In this document: one piece after another, positions 20,452 through 33,720 of the stretch | How positions within the stretch are numbered: the first letter of the stretch is position 1 | How the letters are laid out: each line of letters opens with the position of its first letter | Assembly: GCF_025698545.1 (NCBI RefSeq) | Contig: NC_068570.1 | Coordinates: 46,023,924-46,087,923, forward strand | Length of the DNA: 64,000 nucleotides | Source of the DNA: Gossypium raimondii | Lineage: Eukaryota > Streptophyta > Magnoliopsida > Malvales > Malvaceae | Reading direction: 5' to 3' | Translations under genes and position numbers: made by a program | Notes under the pieces: generated by a model | The model's input: the letters and a program-made list of their open reading frames with translations, nothing else | The model's database searches: none | Told to the model about the DNA's origin: nothing

Positions 20452-23003
20452 TGTAACACCATTTACTTGACCCGAATTACCGAATCCAGATATTGGGTGC
20501 TACTAGACTTAAACACTTAATAATTTTTTTAGCGTAACTTTATTACGACAAACTTCTTATTTATTTCGTCACAACTATTAAGAACAAGTACTCATTAAAT
20601 ACAACAAAACTAAAACATGGTATACAAGTCATTAAAACTTATAACCTTGTTAAAGACAGACTCAAATATTACGTAGAATACAATTTTCCATATCCCTATA
20701 GTGCTCTCTGTATGCATAATATCTTAACATGAATTGTCACTCTGACGCATTCTTTGCTCGGTCGCTACTAGCATATCAACTTTACCTCAAAACCTGCATC
20801 ACAACCAGACACTCATAAATTCAAATGAATTTAGTGAATTTTAACCAAGATTACCTTTGAATTTAAATTAACCCGGAGAACAACCAATTCTAATGGATGC
20901 AATATTTTAAGACATTCAATAGAATCCCAGAACACTATATTACATAGCGAGAGATACTCATATTTAACGGATACTGTAGAAGCCAAGTAACCTCTATACT
21001 TATCATGGAAATACTCTGGCTTAACAGACGCTTATACTACCCATAAGTTCGAGCACATTGAATTCTCTATTCTACTGGAACTATAGCAGATTCATATATC
21101 GAGTATATGTAGAGAAAACTCCTTCAGATATTTCTTCAAACATAATTTAAGATCTTGCCACAAAAATGAGCTAACAGATACTTGCCACTTAGGCGAAACA
21201 AAACTTACCACAAAGACATTGCAGAATACACCACAAAGGCACTGTAGAATATGCCACAAAGATATTGTAGAATATGCCACAAATACATTACAAAATACGC
21301 CATAAAGGCATTACAGAATATGCCACAAAGGCATTACAGAATACACCATAATGGCATTACAAAATATACCACAAAGGCATCTCAAGTAACTTGCCTAAAA
21401 TGGCTTTGTTTGGTTGCCACCAAGGCACCACATGAATTGATGTGTTTGTGATATGGATTTGCCTAAACTCATCATCGTGTGAGGTTTACGCATATTGCCC
21501 CGGGACACGTAGAAACCTAAGTAGATAAATGTGGACCATCCGTTCTTTTCAGAATATGCCATGGTCTTTCCTTGTACTAAAATTTGTGTTTACTATCCCA
21601 ACGGACTTCATTGAATACCATCGAGGGGTCAAATCTCATATCACAAAATTTCTCGACACTCCATCAAACCCCTATTTCTCTAAAATTTTCAATCATGCAT
21701 CATACATATAACATTAGTACACATTCATGTAGATTTTTCTCATACCCACAACAGAATCATACTTCTTCACATGGTTAACACACATCGACACAATCATGCA
21801 ACACAGTATATGCTTCATGTACAAACATACAGTTGCTTCACAAGACCACATGCACTCATGCATCCAACACATCACTCACTTAAACTCATGCAAATACTAT
21901 ACAAGGATCACAAATATCAGTTCAGCAATCACTCAAGTAATAATGCATCGTTACTGGGACATCAACCATAAGAAGAAACTTTCTAGAATAATTTGTAGGA
22001 GTCGAGACTAGGGACTCACCTGAGAACTCACATTCACTTCAAATCGAAATTTTTTTTATGATGATCCTACCCGAACTAGCAGCAAAAACTGCTTAAAAGA
22101 TTATGGAACTTCCATTAAAATCCCATTTACATACAGTTTACTAACATCTCAAATAGAGATGGCCCTCATACAGGGCCTCCTACTCGCACCTTACTGTTTT
22201 TATGTCTCATAACATCTTTACTCTTTCAAAAACATAACATGCAAAGCCATCAAACTTACCAGGAGGTTGAAACATCCACACATTATCTCAAAAACCTTAA
22301 CTTCTAGTTTAACGATGAAGAAGAGAATACTTAGGCTTAAGAAGAGGAACCAGAGTGTAGAACGAAAGGAAGAAAAGAAAAACATATGAATGTTACTTTC
22401 TTACCATATATATATATATATACTCAATTCCTCTTAGTGGATCTTGACAAATGTCATATGCATACAAAAATTGTCCCTTTAATGCCCTATCAAAATCGAG
22501 AAAAATATAAAAAGGAATCTGATGCAGATATTATTTGACCAGCCCAGTCCATTCAGTTGACTCCCACCCAATCAAGTTATAGAACCGACATTGCACAATG
22601 TTCAAGCAAATTCGGTGTACCATACCTTTGGCGAAAACTCTCATCAAGCATGCTCTTAAAGACGATCTAATCTCCCAAAACTCTCACATACACTTGACAT
22701 GCATGTCGTGCTCAGTCAAAATTCTGTGCCATACTCTTTGGTTGGCGTACTCTTCTTCAATTGGAAAACACCTCAAGATGAAATCCTTAGATTCTAAATG
22801 GGCAGTTACATTATGCGCCAGGACTTAACTTGCCAAAATTTTGAAAACTAACGGACTATACGACAATAGTGCACCAAAACGGGTAACTTACATATCTAAT
22901 TGCCTTTTCCTTGTATAAAAAATAACAGATATGATAAGAACCTAGAATGAGATTAATGTTAAAAAAACATTTTAATTTTACACTAGCGTGTAAAACTGCA
23001 CCA
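20452..23003 (-). mobile_element. Probable gypsy solo LTR
   Basis: The left end TGTAACACCATTTACTTGAC has the same form as the solo LTR at 4711, so on the minus strand it ends GGTGTTACA. A candidate right end at 23003 (CACCA) is followed by TTAGT, identical to the five bases before the left end (20447-20451). The 2552-bp length is similar to the other solo LTR. The interior is non-coding and carries a 23-bp minisatellite. The right boundary rests only on the TSD match. Confidence 0.5.
21208..21391. repeat. 23-bp minisatellite, eight copies
   Basis: Units of the form CCACAAAGGCATTACAGAAT plus 3 bp start at 21208, 21231, 21254, 21277, 21300, 21323, 21346 and 21369, exactly 23 bp apart. The last is degenerate in its second half. 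Because 23 is not a multiple of three, the open frames crossing it are meaningless. Confidence 0.93.
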
Positions 23004-23784
23004 TTAGTGGACCAAATAATTATAGTTATATATCTTTACCAACTTAAAATGTCTTCTTGTATTAAGTTATTACCACAAGTTAACAAAACATTGACTAAGT
23101 TGATGAATGACTTAAAACCTTTTTTAATATAGTAATAAATGTTATTGTAATGACATTTTTAAAATATTTTATATAAATCTTTAAATAAAACAACTAAAAT
23201 TAATACTTAAAATGAACCATATATCCAAGGCTCAAACCAAAATTAATGAAATGTTATATATAGATCGTTTACACTTCACCTATTTTTTGATAACTAAATC
23301 TTTTATAAGTATATATTTTCAGATAAAGCTTTTTTCACCCATACTTTGGCGTGTCATAATTTAATAGACAATTATTAAAATTTCTAATTAAATTGGTATC
23401 ACGAGTTAACTAGGCAAAAAATATTTTTTTAAAATTAATAGAGTTATATGGGTAGTGCAAATCTTAAAAAATCTCCTTAATATTATTTTTATTTTTATCA
23501 ATATTTATTAATTTTTAAAATTTTCATATCTTAAATAATCTCTTTTCTATATTACTTAAATGATTATTTATGGTACATTCACATCTATAATGTATATTAA
23601 AGCAAAAATATATGAATTGTTGTAGTTTTCTTTTCTATAAAAGTGGTCCTTAAATGTTTACGCATTACAATTTTTTGTTTGTTTGGTTTGGGTGGGAGGA
23701 AAGAGAAGGAAAAACGAATGGAAAAAAAAAAAAAAAGGAGAGATAAAAGATAAGAAAAGGAAGAGAAAGAAAGAAATATATCAT
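23004..23784. other. AT-rich intergenic region
   Basis: No gene seen. An A/G-rich tract at about 23695-23775 lies just before the copia LTR and generates a lysine-rich chance frame. Confidence 0.5.
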
Positions 23785-24020
23785 TGTTATAAAATAAAGA
23801 AAGATGGAGAGAATAAAGAACAAAGAAAATATGAAAGCAATAAAGAATGTACTTTATTAATCAAAGGGATGATTTACAATGCTTCATCAGAGTCTCTATT
23901 TATAGGCATAAAAAGTATAAAAGAAGTAGATATCTAATTCTAATAACTATTATAATTTAAAGTACATCAAAACTTTATCTTGATCATTATGGACATCCAC
24001 TTAATAAGATATTCATAACA
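23785..24020 (-). repeat. 3' LTR of copia element A
   Basis: 236 bp, same length as the partner at 27648-27883. On the minus strand it runs from TGTTATGAATATCTTATT to a TTTATTTTATAACA end, with TATAAATAGAGACTC as a likely TATA/transcription start region. Confidence 0.92.
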
Positions 24021-26074
24021 CTCCCTCTTGGATGTCCATTGGTAGATACTGTGGCTTGTTAAAACCTTATTAGGAAAAACTCTGTGGGATAACAAACCTA
24101 ACGAGGGAAAAATAGTACACAATCCATAATACGCATAATATGTTGCCTCATTAAAAACCTTACCAAGAAAGCCCAATGGGACAAAACCTCGGTTAAGGGA
24201 AAAAGAGTACAACGTGTATTTAATCCCCCTCATGAAAAAATCACATGTTTTCTCATATTCTACGTATTCAATCTTGAATACTAGTTTTTCAAATGACTAT
24301 TTGAATGTATTGCTAACCATTTATATCACCATTCTTTTAAAAGTCACGGGTGAGGAAATTTGGGGAAATATATTTTGATCTCTTCAAGAGATTCAACAAT
24401 AACCATAACAAACTTTAATCATGATTCTTTTATAAAAACATAAATAGGTATTTTGGATCATTTTATAATCCTCCTTCAACTACTATTCACTAAGTCAAAT
24501 TTACCACATATATTCAAATTATTTCAATTCATATAAATGAACAATTTCTCGAGAATATCAATATGTTTCTAGCATCCTAAATCCTTCAAGGATTTTAGTA
24601 TAAAAGGTTGTAACAATAACCATTAGACGCAAGTTAAATCTTTTATGAATTTTCAATTTAATAATATATTTAAAGGTTATTGCATCCACCACAAAAGAAT
24701 ACTATATCTTTTCATAATCAATACCAGATTTAGCGAAAAACTTTATATTTTTATTCCATTTTGCAAAACTACTTCATTTGCACCCTTATTGGCTTTATAC
24801 CTTTAGATATTTGGACTCTTGGTCCAAAAACTTCACAAATTTAATTGTACTTGAGTTGCATCTTTCTATTTTGATCAATTTATTCCATATCTATATTTCT
24901 CAATAGATTTATTCAAGATCCTCCTTTTATTTCATTATTTCAATAATAATATTGAATACAAAATCATTGTCGGCCACTTTTATTATTCGATTCCATATTT
25001 TCTCGAATTGACATAACTTATCGAGATCTCTTATTTTTATTATTTTAAAATTCAGTTTCAGGTACTTGAATCTCTTTTGAAGTTTTACTTATTAATTATG
25101 TATTGGGTCTCTTCTGGAGCACACGCCTCCACTATATGACCATCTAGAATAATTTTCATCTTTAGAACCGATCAATCTATTATTTATTCTAACTGATTGT
25201 CCTACTGGGACTTTGATTCAAATTAAAATATTAGATGGTATATAACACTTGGCTATTCTCATTAAGGTTGTAAATACATCTAACAGTTAACTTGTAATGA
25301 TTTATCCTTATTGAACTTCTGGTTTAATTACTCTCCCCCTAACTCATTACAAATTATCGTTTCTCTCCCCCTAATGTTGGGAAAACTAACAACTCATATC
25401 ACAATTAAATCTCGAATTAATTGCTCAAAAATATTATAAGGAGACTCATATAAATATACATTCCCAATCTCTTATTATAACCTGTGCGTGGTGGAGCAGT
25501 TGGAACATATACTGCACATCCAAAAATTGTAAGATGGGAAATATTTGGCTCTTGACCAAAAATCAATTGTAATTGGAGTATTTATAACTTATTGTCTTGA
25601 TGCGTACAACATATAAATCAACATAATCTTATGCTGAAATAGAAAGTTTAGTTCTCATAAGTAATGATTTAACTATTAGTTGGAAGCATTTGATAAACAA
25701 TTCAGCTAAATCATTTTGTGTGTGAACATAAGCTATAGGATGTTCAACTTTTATCCCAATTGACATGCAATAATCATTGAAAACTTGGAATGCATACTCA
25801 CCAACATTAGCAAGATGAATTGTTTTAATTGCATAATCTGAAATTAATCATTTAAACAAGCATTCTCGCAAACGACATGTTGCGAGTTGATAACGCATGT
25901 GATTATTTTGTAGATGCATCAACCAAAATCATATAATATCAAAACCATACACATGGTGGATGAATGGGCCCATATTCATTTCAGAAATGCAAGACATTAA
26001 ATCTCAACTTTAGCTAGTGAGTTTCTAAGGACCAATTTTTATTGAGAACAAGCAACAAATGAGAATTCTTTAAA

Positions 26075-27190
26075 TTAAAGAATCTTCTGGTTCTTTAATG
26101 GATGTCCATATGAATTCTCAACTAATTTTCGCATAATATATGATCCATGATAGTCTAACTGATCACGCCAAGTAGTAAACACATTTGTATTAGTAAACTT
26201 CTGGTTTACTTTAACATGTGTTTCAGTTGTACTAAATTGTAACAAATTGATAGTTTTATCATCATTCCTTTTAATTTGTATCCACATATAAGTACTATTG
26301 TGACATTTACTACTGAAAATGTCTAAATCAATGTGAAGTCTATAATGCAACCAAGTCAATAAATATAATTTCCAAATAATTATAGGCAGTATTAGTTTTA
26401 GAGAATATGCCAAAATCTTCAAATGCCCAAAATCTATTAATAGCAAACTTTGAGAGTGGATCTTACTTTCCATGTGTATAATATGTACATAACCAATGAA
26501 TTTTCATACATAAGTTTTCTCTCTTGCAAGTTCTCATCAGTAATATTTTACCACGTAATTTTAATTGAGAACTTATTCTGAATATTGTAGGGTTATACTC
26601 ACGCTTTTAAAAATACTTGCAACTTTAGGTACATCCAACCATAATAAGCTTTAGATACAATTATCATATTCTATTGCTCATAAATAGATCTTTCACAATC
26701 AAATATTTTGCTTTCAACCCTTAATGGGGATGATGACAAAAGAAGATCACAAAGATTATAATATAAATTAATAACTCAATCCTCTCTTTTCATCTTTTCA
26801 AAATAGATATTTATAGCAATAGTGATTCATGTGAAATATAATATTTTCCTCATTCACAATCTCAATATGAGATCCATTACAAATAAATTTTAAAAGTAAT
26901 GCATTAACCATCACAAATTTTGTACTTTTTAGATAGTGATATATTAGCTCTTCCGAGCTTTCGACTAATTTTGTACTATCAAATATTGGAATAATATTTG
27001 TTTGTTTTAGTACCAAATAAGATAAATATTTTCTATCTGTAATGATAGAATTCATTACTACATTTTCATATATTCCTCAAAGAATATTAACAGAAACAAA
27101 ATATTTGGGCATACGCCACATATGTGGCCAATAATCTTTTCATATCACATTGATAACAAAAGTTATCTTTACCCTTTGAAAAGTTATCTT
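26075..27190 (-). pseudogene. copia A gag knuckle, protease and pre-integrase remnant
   Basis: Minus-strand order. Near 27165-27120 is CYQCDMK, a copia zinc knuckle that has lost its His. The 27055-26798 frame contains MNSIITDRKYLSYLVLKQTN and DSTKLVESSEEL, matching the protease region of copia polyproteins. The 26473-26075 frame ends in TWRDQLDYHGSYIMRKLVEN, corresponding to the pre-integrase zinc region (RLGHPG...MRK in intact elements). The frames are separated by stops, and RT/RNase H are scarcely recognisable downstream, so nothing functional is expected. Confidence 0.75.
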
Positions 27191-27647
27191 GAGAACCCTC
27201 ATTGTTCTCTTATTTATTACTATGTTCCCACTTTTAGTGGTCCATGAGTATATCTTTTATTTTCTTTATGTTTACATTCACTTTAGGGAATGCAATAGAT
27301 TTTTTAGGACGAACTTATAAACGTTCCAATAGATTCTTTATTTCATAATCACCATCGCAAACATGTGTGAATTTTAAATTAAAAATTTATCTATTCATGT
27401 TGTCATGATTAGTCTCCAATTATAATAAATATGATATAATAAATAAATCATAGTAAAATATACCTGAAGATCTTTAACATCATCGTCATCACCTTAGCTA
27501 TTATCACGAGCATCTATTTTGAGATTGAATCTTCCAACATCCTAAAGATGAAATTGTAAGGGTGAAAGTTTAAGGTGAAAAGGAATTTGATTTGTGGGAC
27601 GACTTCGAAAGATTTTGAAAAAATAGAGTAGCATCGTGTTGATAACG

Positions 27648-27883
27648 TGTTATAAAATAAAGAGAGATGGGGAGAGTAAAGAACAAAGAAAATATGAAAG
27701 CAACAGAAAATGTACTTTATTAATCAAAGGGGTGATTTACAATGCTTCACCAGAGTCTCTATTTATAGGCATAAGAATTCTAAAAGAAGTATATATCTAA
27801 TTCTAATAACTATTAGAATTTAAAGTACATCAAAACTTTATCTTGATCAAGATGGACATCCACTTAATAAGATATTCATAACA
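27648..27883 (-). repeat. 5' LTR of copia element A
   Basis: 236 bp, nearly identical in sequence to 23785-24020. On the minus strand it is followed by CGTTATCAACACGATGC, the degenerate counterpart of the GTTATCAGCACGA primer-site region seen after the 5' LTR of element B. Confidence 0.92.
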
Positions 27884-28234
27884 ATCATCATATTTTTCCT
27901 TATTTAAAGTATGATGCAATTATTATAAATTTAATTTTAATTAAAATAATAATATTACCAACATGTTTACCACCAAAATATTTTGGGATTCATACCCTAT
28001 TGCCTTGTAAAAACCTTTTTAAATAATATATTTTAAAAATTGTCAAAAATCAATTTAATAATATCATAAATGTACAATTTAATAATTAAAAAATAATATA
28101 ATAAAATTAATATCTATATATTTTTAAAAAAGTACAAAAGTAATTATTATTTAATAAAACCTAATTTAAAATTAAGTGTTATTTAATTAGTAGGCTATTA
28201 AAATATTATAGGTTTAAATACTCCTTAGGACCTT

Positions 28235-28620
28235 GCCAATTTTAAAATTAAGTAAATTGGTCCCTCTTGGAAGAAAAAGGAATAATTTGCTCCATAACTA
28301 TTTCCATACATGGCATGAGCCAAATTATAATTGGTTAACTTTTAAATAATTTAATAGAACTAAAAATATCATATAAAATTAAAATATTTAAAAATTATAA
28401 AATTTGAAATAATCCTAAATAATCATTGCCAATTTTAAAATTAAGTAAATTGGTCCCTCTTGGAAGAAAAAGGAATAATTTGCTCCATAACTATTTCCAT
28501 ACATGGCATGAGCCAAATTATAATTGGTTAACTTTTAAATAATTTAATAGAACTAAAATATCATATAAAATTAAAAATATTTAAAAATTATAAAATTTGA
28601 AATAATCCTAAATAATCAAT
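28235..28620. repeat. 193-bp direct tandem duplication
   Basis: Copy 1 (28235-28427) and copy 2 (from 28428 to about 28620) both begin GCCAATTTTAAAATTAAGTA and differ only by single-base indels in A runs and a few end bases. It is non-coding. The near-identity indicates a recent duplication, younger than the neighbouring copia elements. Confidence 0.93.
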
Positions 28621-28833
28621 AAAACTTTCAAAATTTTGAAAAGAATATTTAAAATTTATTAAAATTCAAAATACTAAAAAATAAATATTATTAAAATGGA
28701 AAAAAATCTCAAACTGTCTAAAATAAATAAAATAATCTTCTAACATCCAAAAATAAAGTTTATAATTTATTTTTCCAAAAATCATTGAAAATTTAAAATA
28801 TAATAAATTATAAAAATTTCAAAAATTTATAAT

Positions 28834-29069
28834 TGTTATAAATATCTTATTAAGTGGATGTCCATCATGATAAAAATAAAGTTTTAATACACTTTAAATT
28901 CTAATAGTTATTAGAATTAGATCTCTACTTCTTTTATACTTCTTATGCCTATAAATAGAGACTCTAATGAAGCATTGTAACAATCCCTTTTGATCAATAA
29001 AGTACATTCTCTATTGCTTTCAAGTTTTCTTTGTTCTTTATTCTCCCCATCTCTCTTTATTTTATAACA
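28834..29069 (+). repeat. 5' LTR of copia element B
   Basis: 236 bp from TGTTATAAATATC to TTTATAACA, with TATAAATAGAGACTC in the middle as a likely core promoter and AATAAAGTACATT as a possible polyadenylation region. Confidence 0.92.
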
Positions 29070-30204
29070 TGTTATCAGCACGATCTTGCTCAAAGTGATA
29101 GTTCGTCGATCAAATTTATCCTTCATGGCTTTCAATATCCTTGACGGCAAGATGCAAAGTTTTTACAGGAAGTTTCTTTTATTTAATGTTTCATATCTGA
29201 TTATTATTTTTCATTCTTCTTTCACTATACGTTTTCATTGTTTTGATTAACTTATTTTACTTTTTGTTCTAAAGGATGGTGAAAGATTTGATACCGTTAT
29301 CTATATGAAATCGAGAAGTAAGATTCACTCTCAAAGTTTGATTTTTGATATTTGCTTGGGGATGATCTCTTTTTCTTCATTACAAAGGATGTTTATAATC
29401 ACTACTTCTCATCCATGGTAACGTAAGTCAATCTGATTAACTTCTTTTGAAATTTGATTTGATTTGATTTCTATTAAAAAGTTTAATTTATATAATTCAC
29501 TATTCGTATCTCGTGAATTTATAAAACCCTTCACACATTTAGTTATTGAGATTTTTATGTCGAGATAAATATTTTTTCATTTTAATAGAATTTATTGGTT
29601 TAATTTTTATTTTGATTAACATATATGATTATTGCGGAATGTGAGTAAAAGTACTTATTTGTCATGAACTTTGGAATATTTACTCACCTGTGATAATTTC
29701 ATATCATTGTAAAATTTGAGATAAAATTATGTCATAAGAGGTGGATGTTAGAAAATGTTTATGTTTAAACTTTTATAGTTGTAAAGTTATTTTAAGTTGA
29801 CATTATAATATTTTGTATTTGTTGACACCATTTTTTTTATGAAAACGGGGTCGACTTGAATTTTGAAAACGAAAACGAAAACGGGAGTCGCCACCAATCC
29901 TTTTTTGATGAGGTCTGATCGGGTCACCTCGAAAAATGGTTGTTTTTAATAAACGATTTAATTTTTATTAAAACAACAATTTTGGTCTACGAAATTCAGA
30001 AAAACGAGTTCGGGAGTCGGTTACGCATGAGGAAGGATTAGCACCCTTGATACGCCCAAAATTGGTACCTAGTGGATTACTTAATGTCTTGGTGTCGAAA
30101 ATTGAGAATTTTAAAGAATTTAAAAATACGATCCTTCTTTATGTGTGTTATTTTAAAATTACTCGAATAAATAAAAATGGAAAATGCTTCCTTATCTCAA
30201 AGTA

Positions 30205-30500
30205 ACAAGATGTCACATCCAGTAAGTTAGGACCCGACATCTCGTATTTTGAGTGTAAGCTTGCCTTTCACTTTTTATTTAAACATCATTCATTTTAATT
30301 TTAAAAGGATATTCAATTATTTAGGATAAATACGAGAAAAATCGAAACCCAGTGAGTTAGGGCACGATTTGTCAGATTTTCTAAATATAGAATATTACCT
30401 TTATTTTTGGAATTTTATGTTTTTAGAAATTTAAAAGGATATTTTTCTATTTAGGTTTAACGAGAAAATCGAGACCTAGTAAGTTAGGGTACGATTCTTG
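30205..30500 (+). repeat. Spaced CCAGTRAGTTAGG motif in the large LTR
   Basis: CCAGTAAGTTAGGACCCGAC, CCCAGTGAGTTAGGGCACGA and CCTAGTAAGTTAGGGTACGA occur at about 30219, 30348 and 30475, roughly 128 bp apart, each embedded in a similar degenerate unit. The opposite-strand solo LTR has four counterparts at about 47935, 48041, 48125 and 48243. Confidence 0.75.
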
Positions 30501-32729
30501 GAATTTCCAAAATGCAAAATATTGCCTTATTTTTTTTAAAAAAATTCTTGAATAGTTACGAGTACAACACTTAAAGACATACATTTATTTTGAATAGTCC
30601 ACGATGCAATGACATGAAATGAGATATGGTAGCACAAACGAGACAATAATACACGAATACAATATCATGCAAGTGGACGCCAACGATATGAAAACGAATA
30701 AACGAATAAACGAATTAACTTACACAAAGGCGATAATCATACAGCATTCATCATTCAAATTCAAACATCGATAAATAAAGACCAATAAATTAAACAATAA
30801 TTTAAAAGGTATAAAGCAAATTAAAATTAAATAAAACGTAAAAGAAAATTTTAAAATAATAATGATGAAATTAAAATAGATAATGCAAACAAAGAAATTT
30901 AAGGTAAATAATATACAAAAATGATATATATATATATATATAAGATAAAATAAATAATGTATATATATAAAAGTATAAGATAAGTAATGTGAAGGAAAAA
31001 TCTTTGTAACGAAAAAACAAATAAAACATTATTGATAAATAACTTGCGTTTAAAAGATATATAAAACAATTTTAAATAATAAAATAATTTTAACTAAATA
31101 ATACATAAAATGAACATCAAAATCAATATAAAATGACAATTTAAAAGGAAATTGTAAAAAGCAGTTTATAATATTTGACATATAATACATCTTATCATAA
31201 AAGATAAATAGTAATAATAAATAATTTATAAAAGCAAGTCAGTATCTTATATATATATAAAAAATTGAAATGTAATATAGGAAAGAAACTTAGGATAATA
31301 TATATAAACCAAAACTGTTTACTATAAATAATACATAAAAATCTTAAAATAAATAATGATTGAACTGTTTAAATGAAACAATATATATATAAAAATCTAA
31401 ACCGTTTAAAAAGTAAAACGCAATCAAAATAAACATGAAAACTAAAAAACAAAAGCAAATTTAAAATAAAAAAATGAAGTCAAAAGGTCGGGAACTAAAA
31501 TAAGACATGCGCAAGGGCGTGAGGACTGAAGAAAGAAATATTCCCATTTCGCATGCGACTGTTTTTTGCAGACCAGATTGGAACAAGCGCCAAAATTCTG
31601 TGGCCGAAATTTAGTAAATAGAAAAGTGCATCGAATGTGCCCTAGAATTGGAAGGACTAATTGCGAAAAATACCCATTAGGGTAATAATTACCATAAAAG
31701 CAAAAAAATTTTACTCCTGCCGTTTCATTCTTTTGCAAAGAACACACAAAAAAATAAAAATAAAACAAAAGGGAGACTCCTTTTCTCTGCTAGGGTTCCA
31801 AGGTTAGGAACCCCGCCGCCGTCACGCCTCCTCACTGCCCGGTGACCGGAGCCATTCGAGGGCGCCTACTATCGGCGCGTTGAAGCGCATTTCAGAGGTC
31901 GAGGCTATGGAACGGGGAACCAAAGGGAAAGAGAAAAGCTTTGGCCCCTCCTTGAACCCAAGTCCGGCGACGGTGGAGGACCATCGATGGCGGGCCTAAG
32001 GGCCGATTCAGGTAGCTTCTTTTCCTTTCATTTTTTCTATTGATTATTTTTAAGATCGATTTGCAGAAATAAAAATAAATAAATAAATACGCAAAAGATA
32101 AAGAAAAATGAAGAGAAAGCAATTCAAATCAACCTTTTTCTTTAATCTTGATTTTTTTCGATTTCAAAATCTGTGCCTTCGTAAAAAAAACTTACAAGGG
32201 GATCCTATGGCTTTTATAGCCGAATCCTATTATTAAACTATCCTCTATCTGCCTATTTACTGCCATTACTGTTAGCATGCTCTATGGTTGCATTCAATTT
32301 CTTTGCAGGTGTCAGAGGCGTGGCGATGGCGTGCGAGGAGATGAAGCGACGCGCATGGAAAGAGGCGGCGTGCGAGGAGGTGGAGTGACGCACATTGCTG
32401 GAGGCGTGCATGCGGCACACCCTAGGGCTCCCCATCCTCTGCTGCTGAAAGCTTTTTTTTTTTTGGGGCCTGTTGGGTTTGAATTGGGCTGTCATAATTG
32501 GGTTTATTATTTTTTTATGTAAAATGGACTATGGGTATTTTATTTGTTATTGGGCCCGGGCGAAATCTGGGCTTTACAGCTGCCCCTCTTTGCTCATTGT
32601 CGTGTAACGGGAATAGAGCAAAGACTAAGAAAGGTCAATTTTGCCTGGTCTCGCCGAGTCTTGACTCTTTGGTGCCTTTCTTCTTCAAGTAGCCTCACTC
32701 TAGTCCACTGCGTCTTATTGCTTTGATCC

Positions 32730-33720
32730 ACTTCACGACATCTTTAGAGAGGTACGACTTCGATCTACTCTGCTACAACTCCATGGGGACGAGATTTGTG
32801 GTTTTAATCCGCTCCACTATAATTTCAGGGAGATAGGATTGGTTTTTTTTTGTCTGCTCCACTACTACTTAGGGAGATAAGACTTGATGCGATCTGCTCC
32901 ACTACTGCTTAGGGAGATAAGATCTGTGGTTTTAATTCGCTCCACTGCAACTTCAGGGAGATAGGATTGATAGCTCTTCGAGGAAACATTTGTTATCTTT
33001 GGTCTATTCTACTGCAACCTCAGGGAAGTAAGATTCGCCGTTGCGGCTTCAATCTTTTAAATTGCAATGTCGGGGAAGCAAGATTCACCGTCGTAGCTTC
33101 AATCTGCTCCACTACACTGCCAGGGAAAGTAAGATTCGCCGTTGTGGCTTTGATCTGATCCACTACATCGCCAGGAAAGTAAGATTCACCGTTGCGGCTT
33201 CAATCTTTTTAATTGCAATACCAGGGAAGCAAGATTCACCGTCGTAGCTTTAATCTGCTCCACTGTACTGCCAGGGAAGTGAGATTCGCCGTTGTGGCTT
33301 CAATCTCTTTAGTTGCAGTGTCGGGGAACAAGATTCACCGTTGTAGCTTCAATCTGATCCACTACATCGCCAGGAAAGTAAGATTCGCCGTTGCGACTTC
33401 AATCTTTTTAATTGCAATACCAGGGAAGCAAGATTCGCCGTCGTAGCTTTAATCTGCTCCACTGTACTGCCAGGGAAGTGAGATTCGTCGTTGTGGCTTC
33501 AATCTCTTTAATATCAATGTCGGGGAACAAGATTCGCCGTTGTAGCTTCAATCTGATCCATTACATCGCCAGGAAAGTAAGATTCGTCGTTGCGGCTTCA
33601 ATCTTTTTAATTGCAATACCAGGAAAGCAAGATTCATCGTTGTAGCTTTAATCTGCTCCACTGTACTGCCAGGGAAGTGAGATTTACCGTTGTGGCTTCA
33701 ATCTCGTTATTGCAATATCG
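32730..33720 (+). repeat. ~50-bp tandem array with 199-bp higher-order period
   Basis: At least fourteen regular units carry AAGATTCGCCGTTGYGGCTT-type cores between about 33017 and 33700, preceded by more degenerate units (GGGAGATAGGATT...CTGCTCCACT) from about 32730. In 33213-33645 the pattern repeats every 199 bp, i.e. four distinct subunits form a higher-order unit. Open frames crossing it are by-products. Confidence 0.9.

Larger units (their letters stand above)
23785..27883 (-). mobile_element. Ty1/copia element A, complete ends, decayed interior
   Basis: Two 236-bp LTRs (23785-24020 and 27648-27883) start TGTTAT and end ATAACA, and the whole is flanked by perfect TSDs ATCAT (23780-23784 and 27884-27888). 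A purine-rich tract (read on the minus strand as CCAAGAGGGAG) borders the LTR at 24020. Minus-strand fragments encode a zinc knuckle, protease and pre-integrase segment. Much of gag next to the PBS is missing compared with element B. Total length 4.1 kb with many stops: non-autonomous. Confidence 0.93.

Noticed and set aside
23683..23937. 84-codon lysine-rich frame
   Set aside because: Runs from an A/G-rich tract into the copia LTR; composition artefact.
31442..32122. Minus-strand frames of 108 and 76 codons
   Set aside because: Antisense within the nested large LTR, no family resemblance.
33041..33645. Chain of 68-77 codon frames
   Set aside because: Produced by the 199-bp tandem array; repeat length, not selection, keeps them open.
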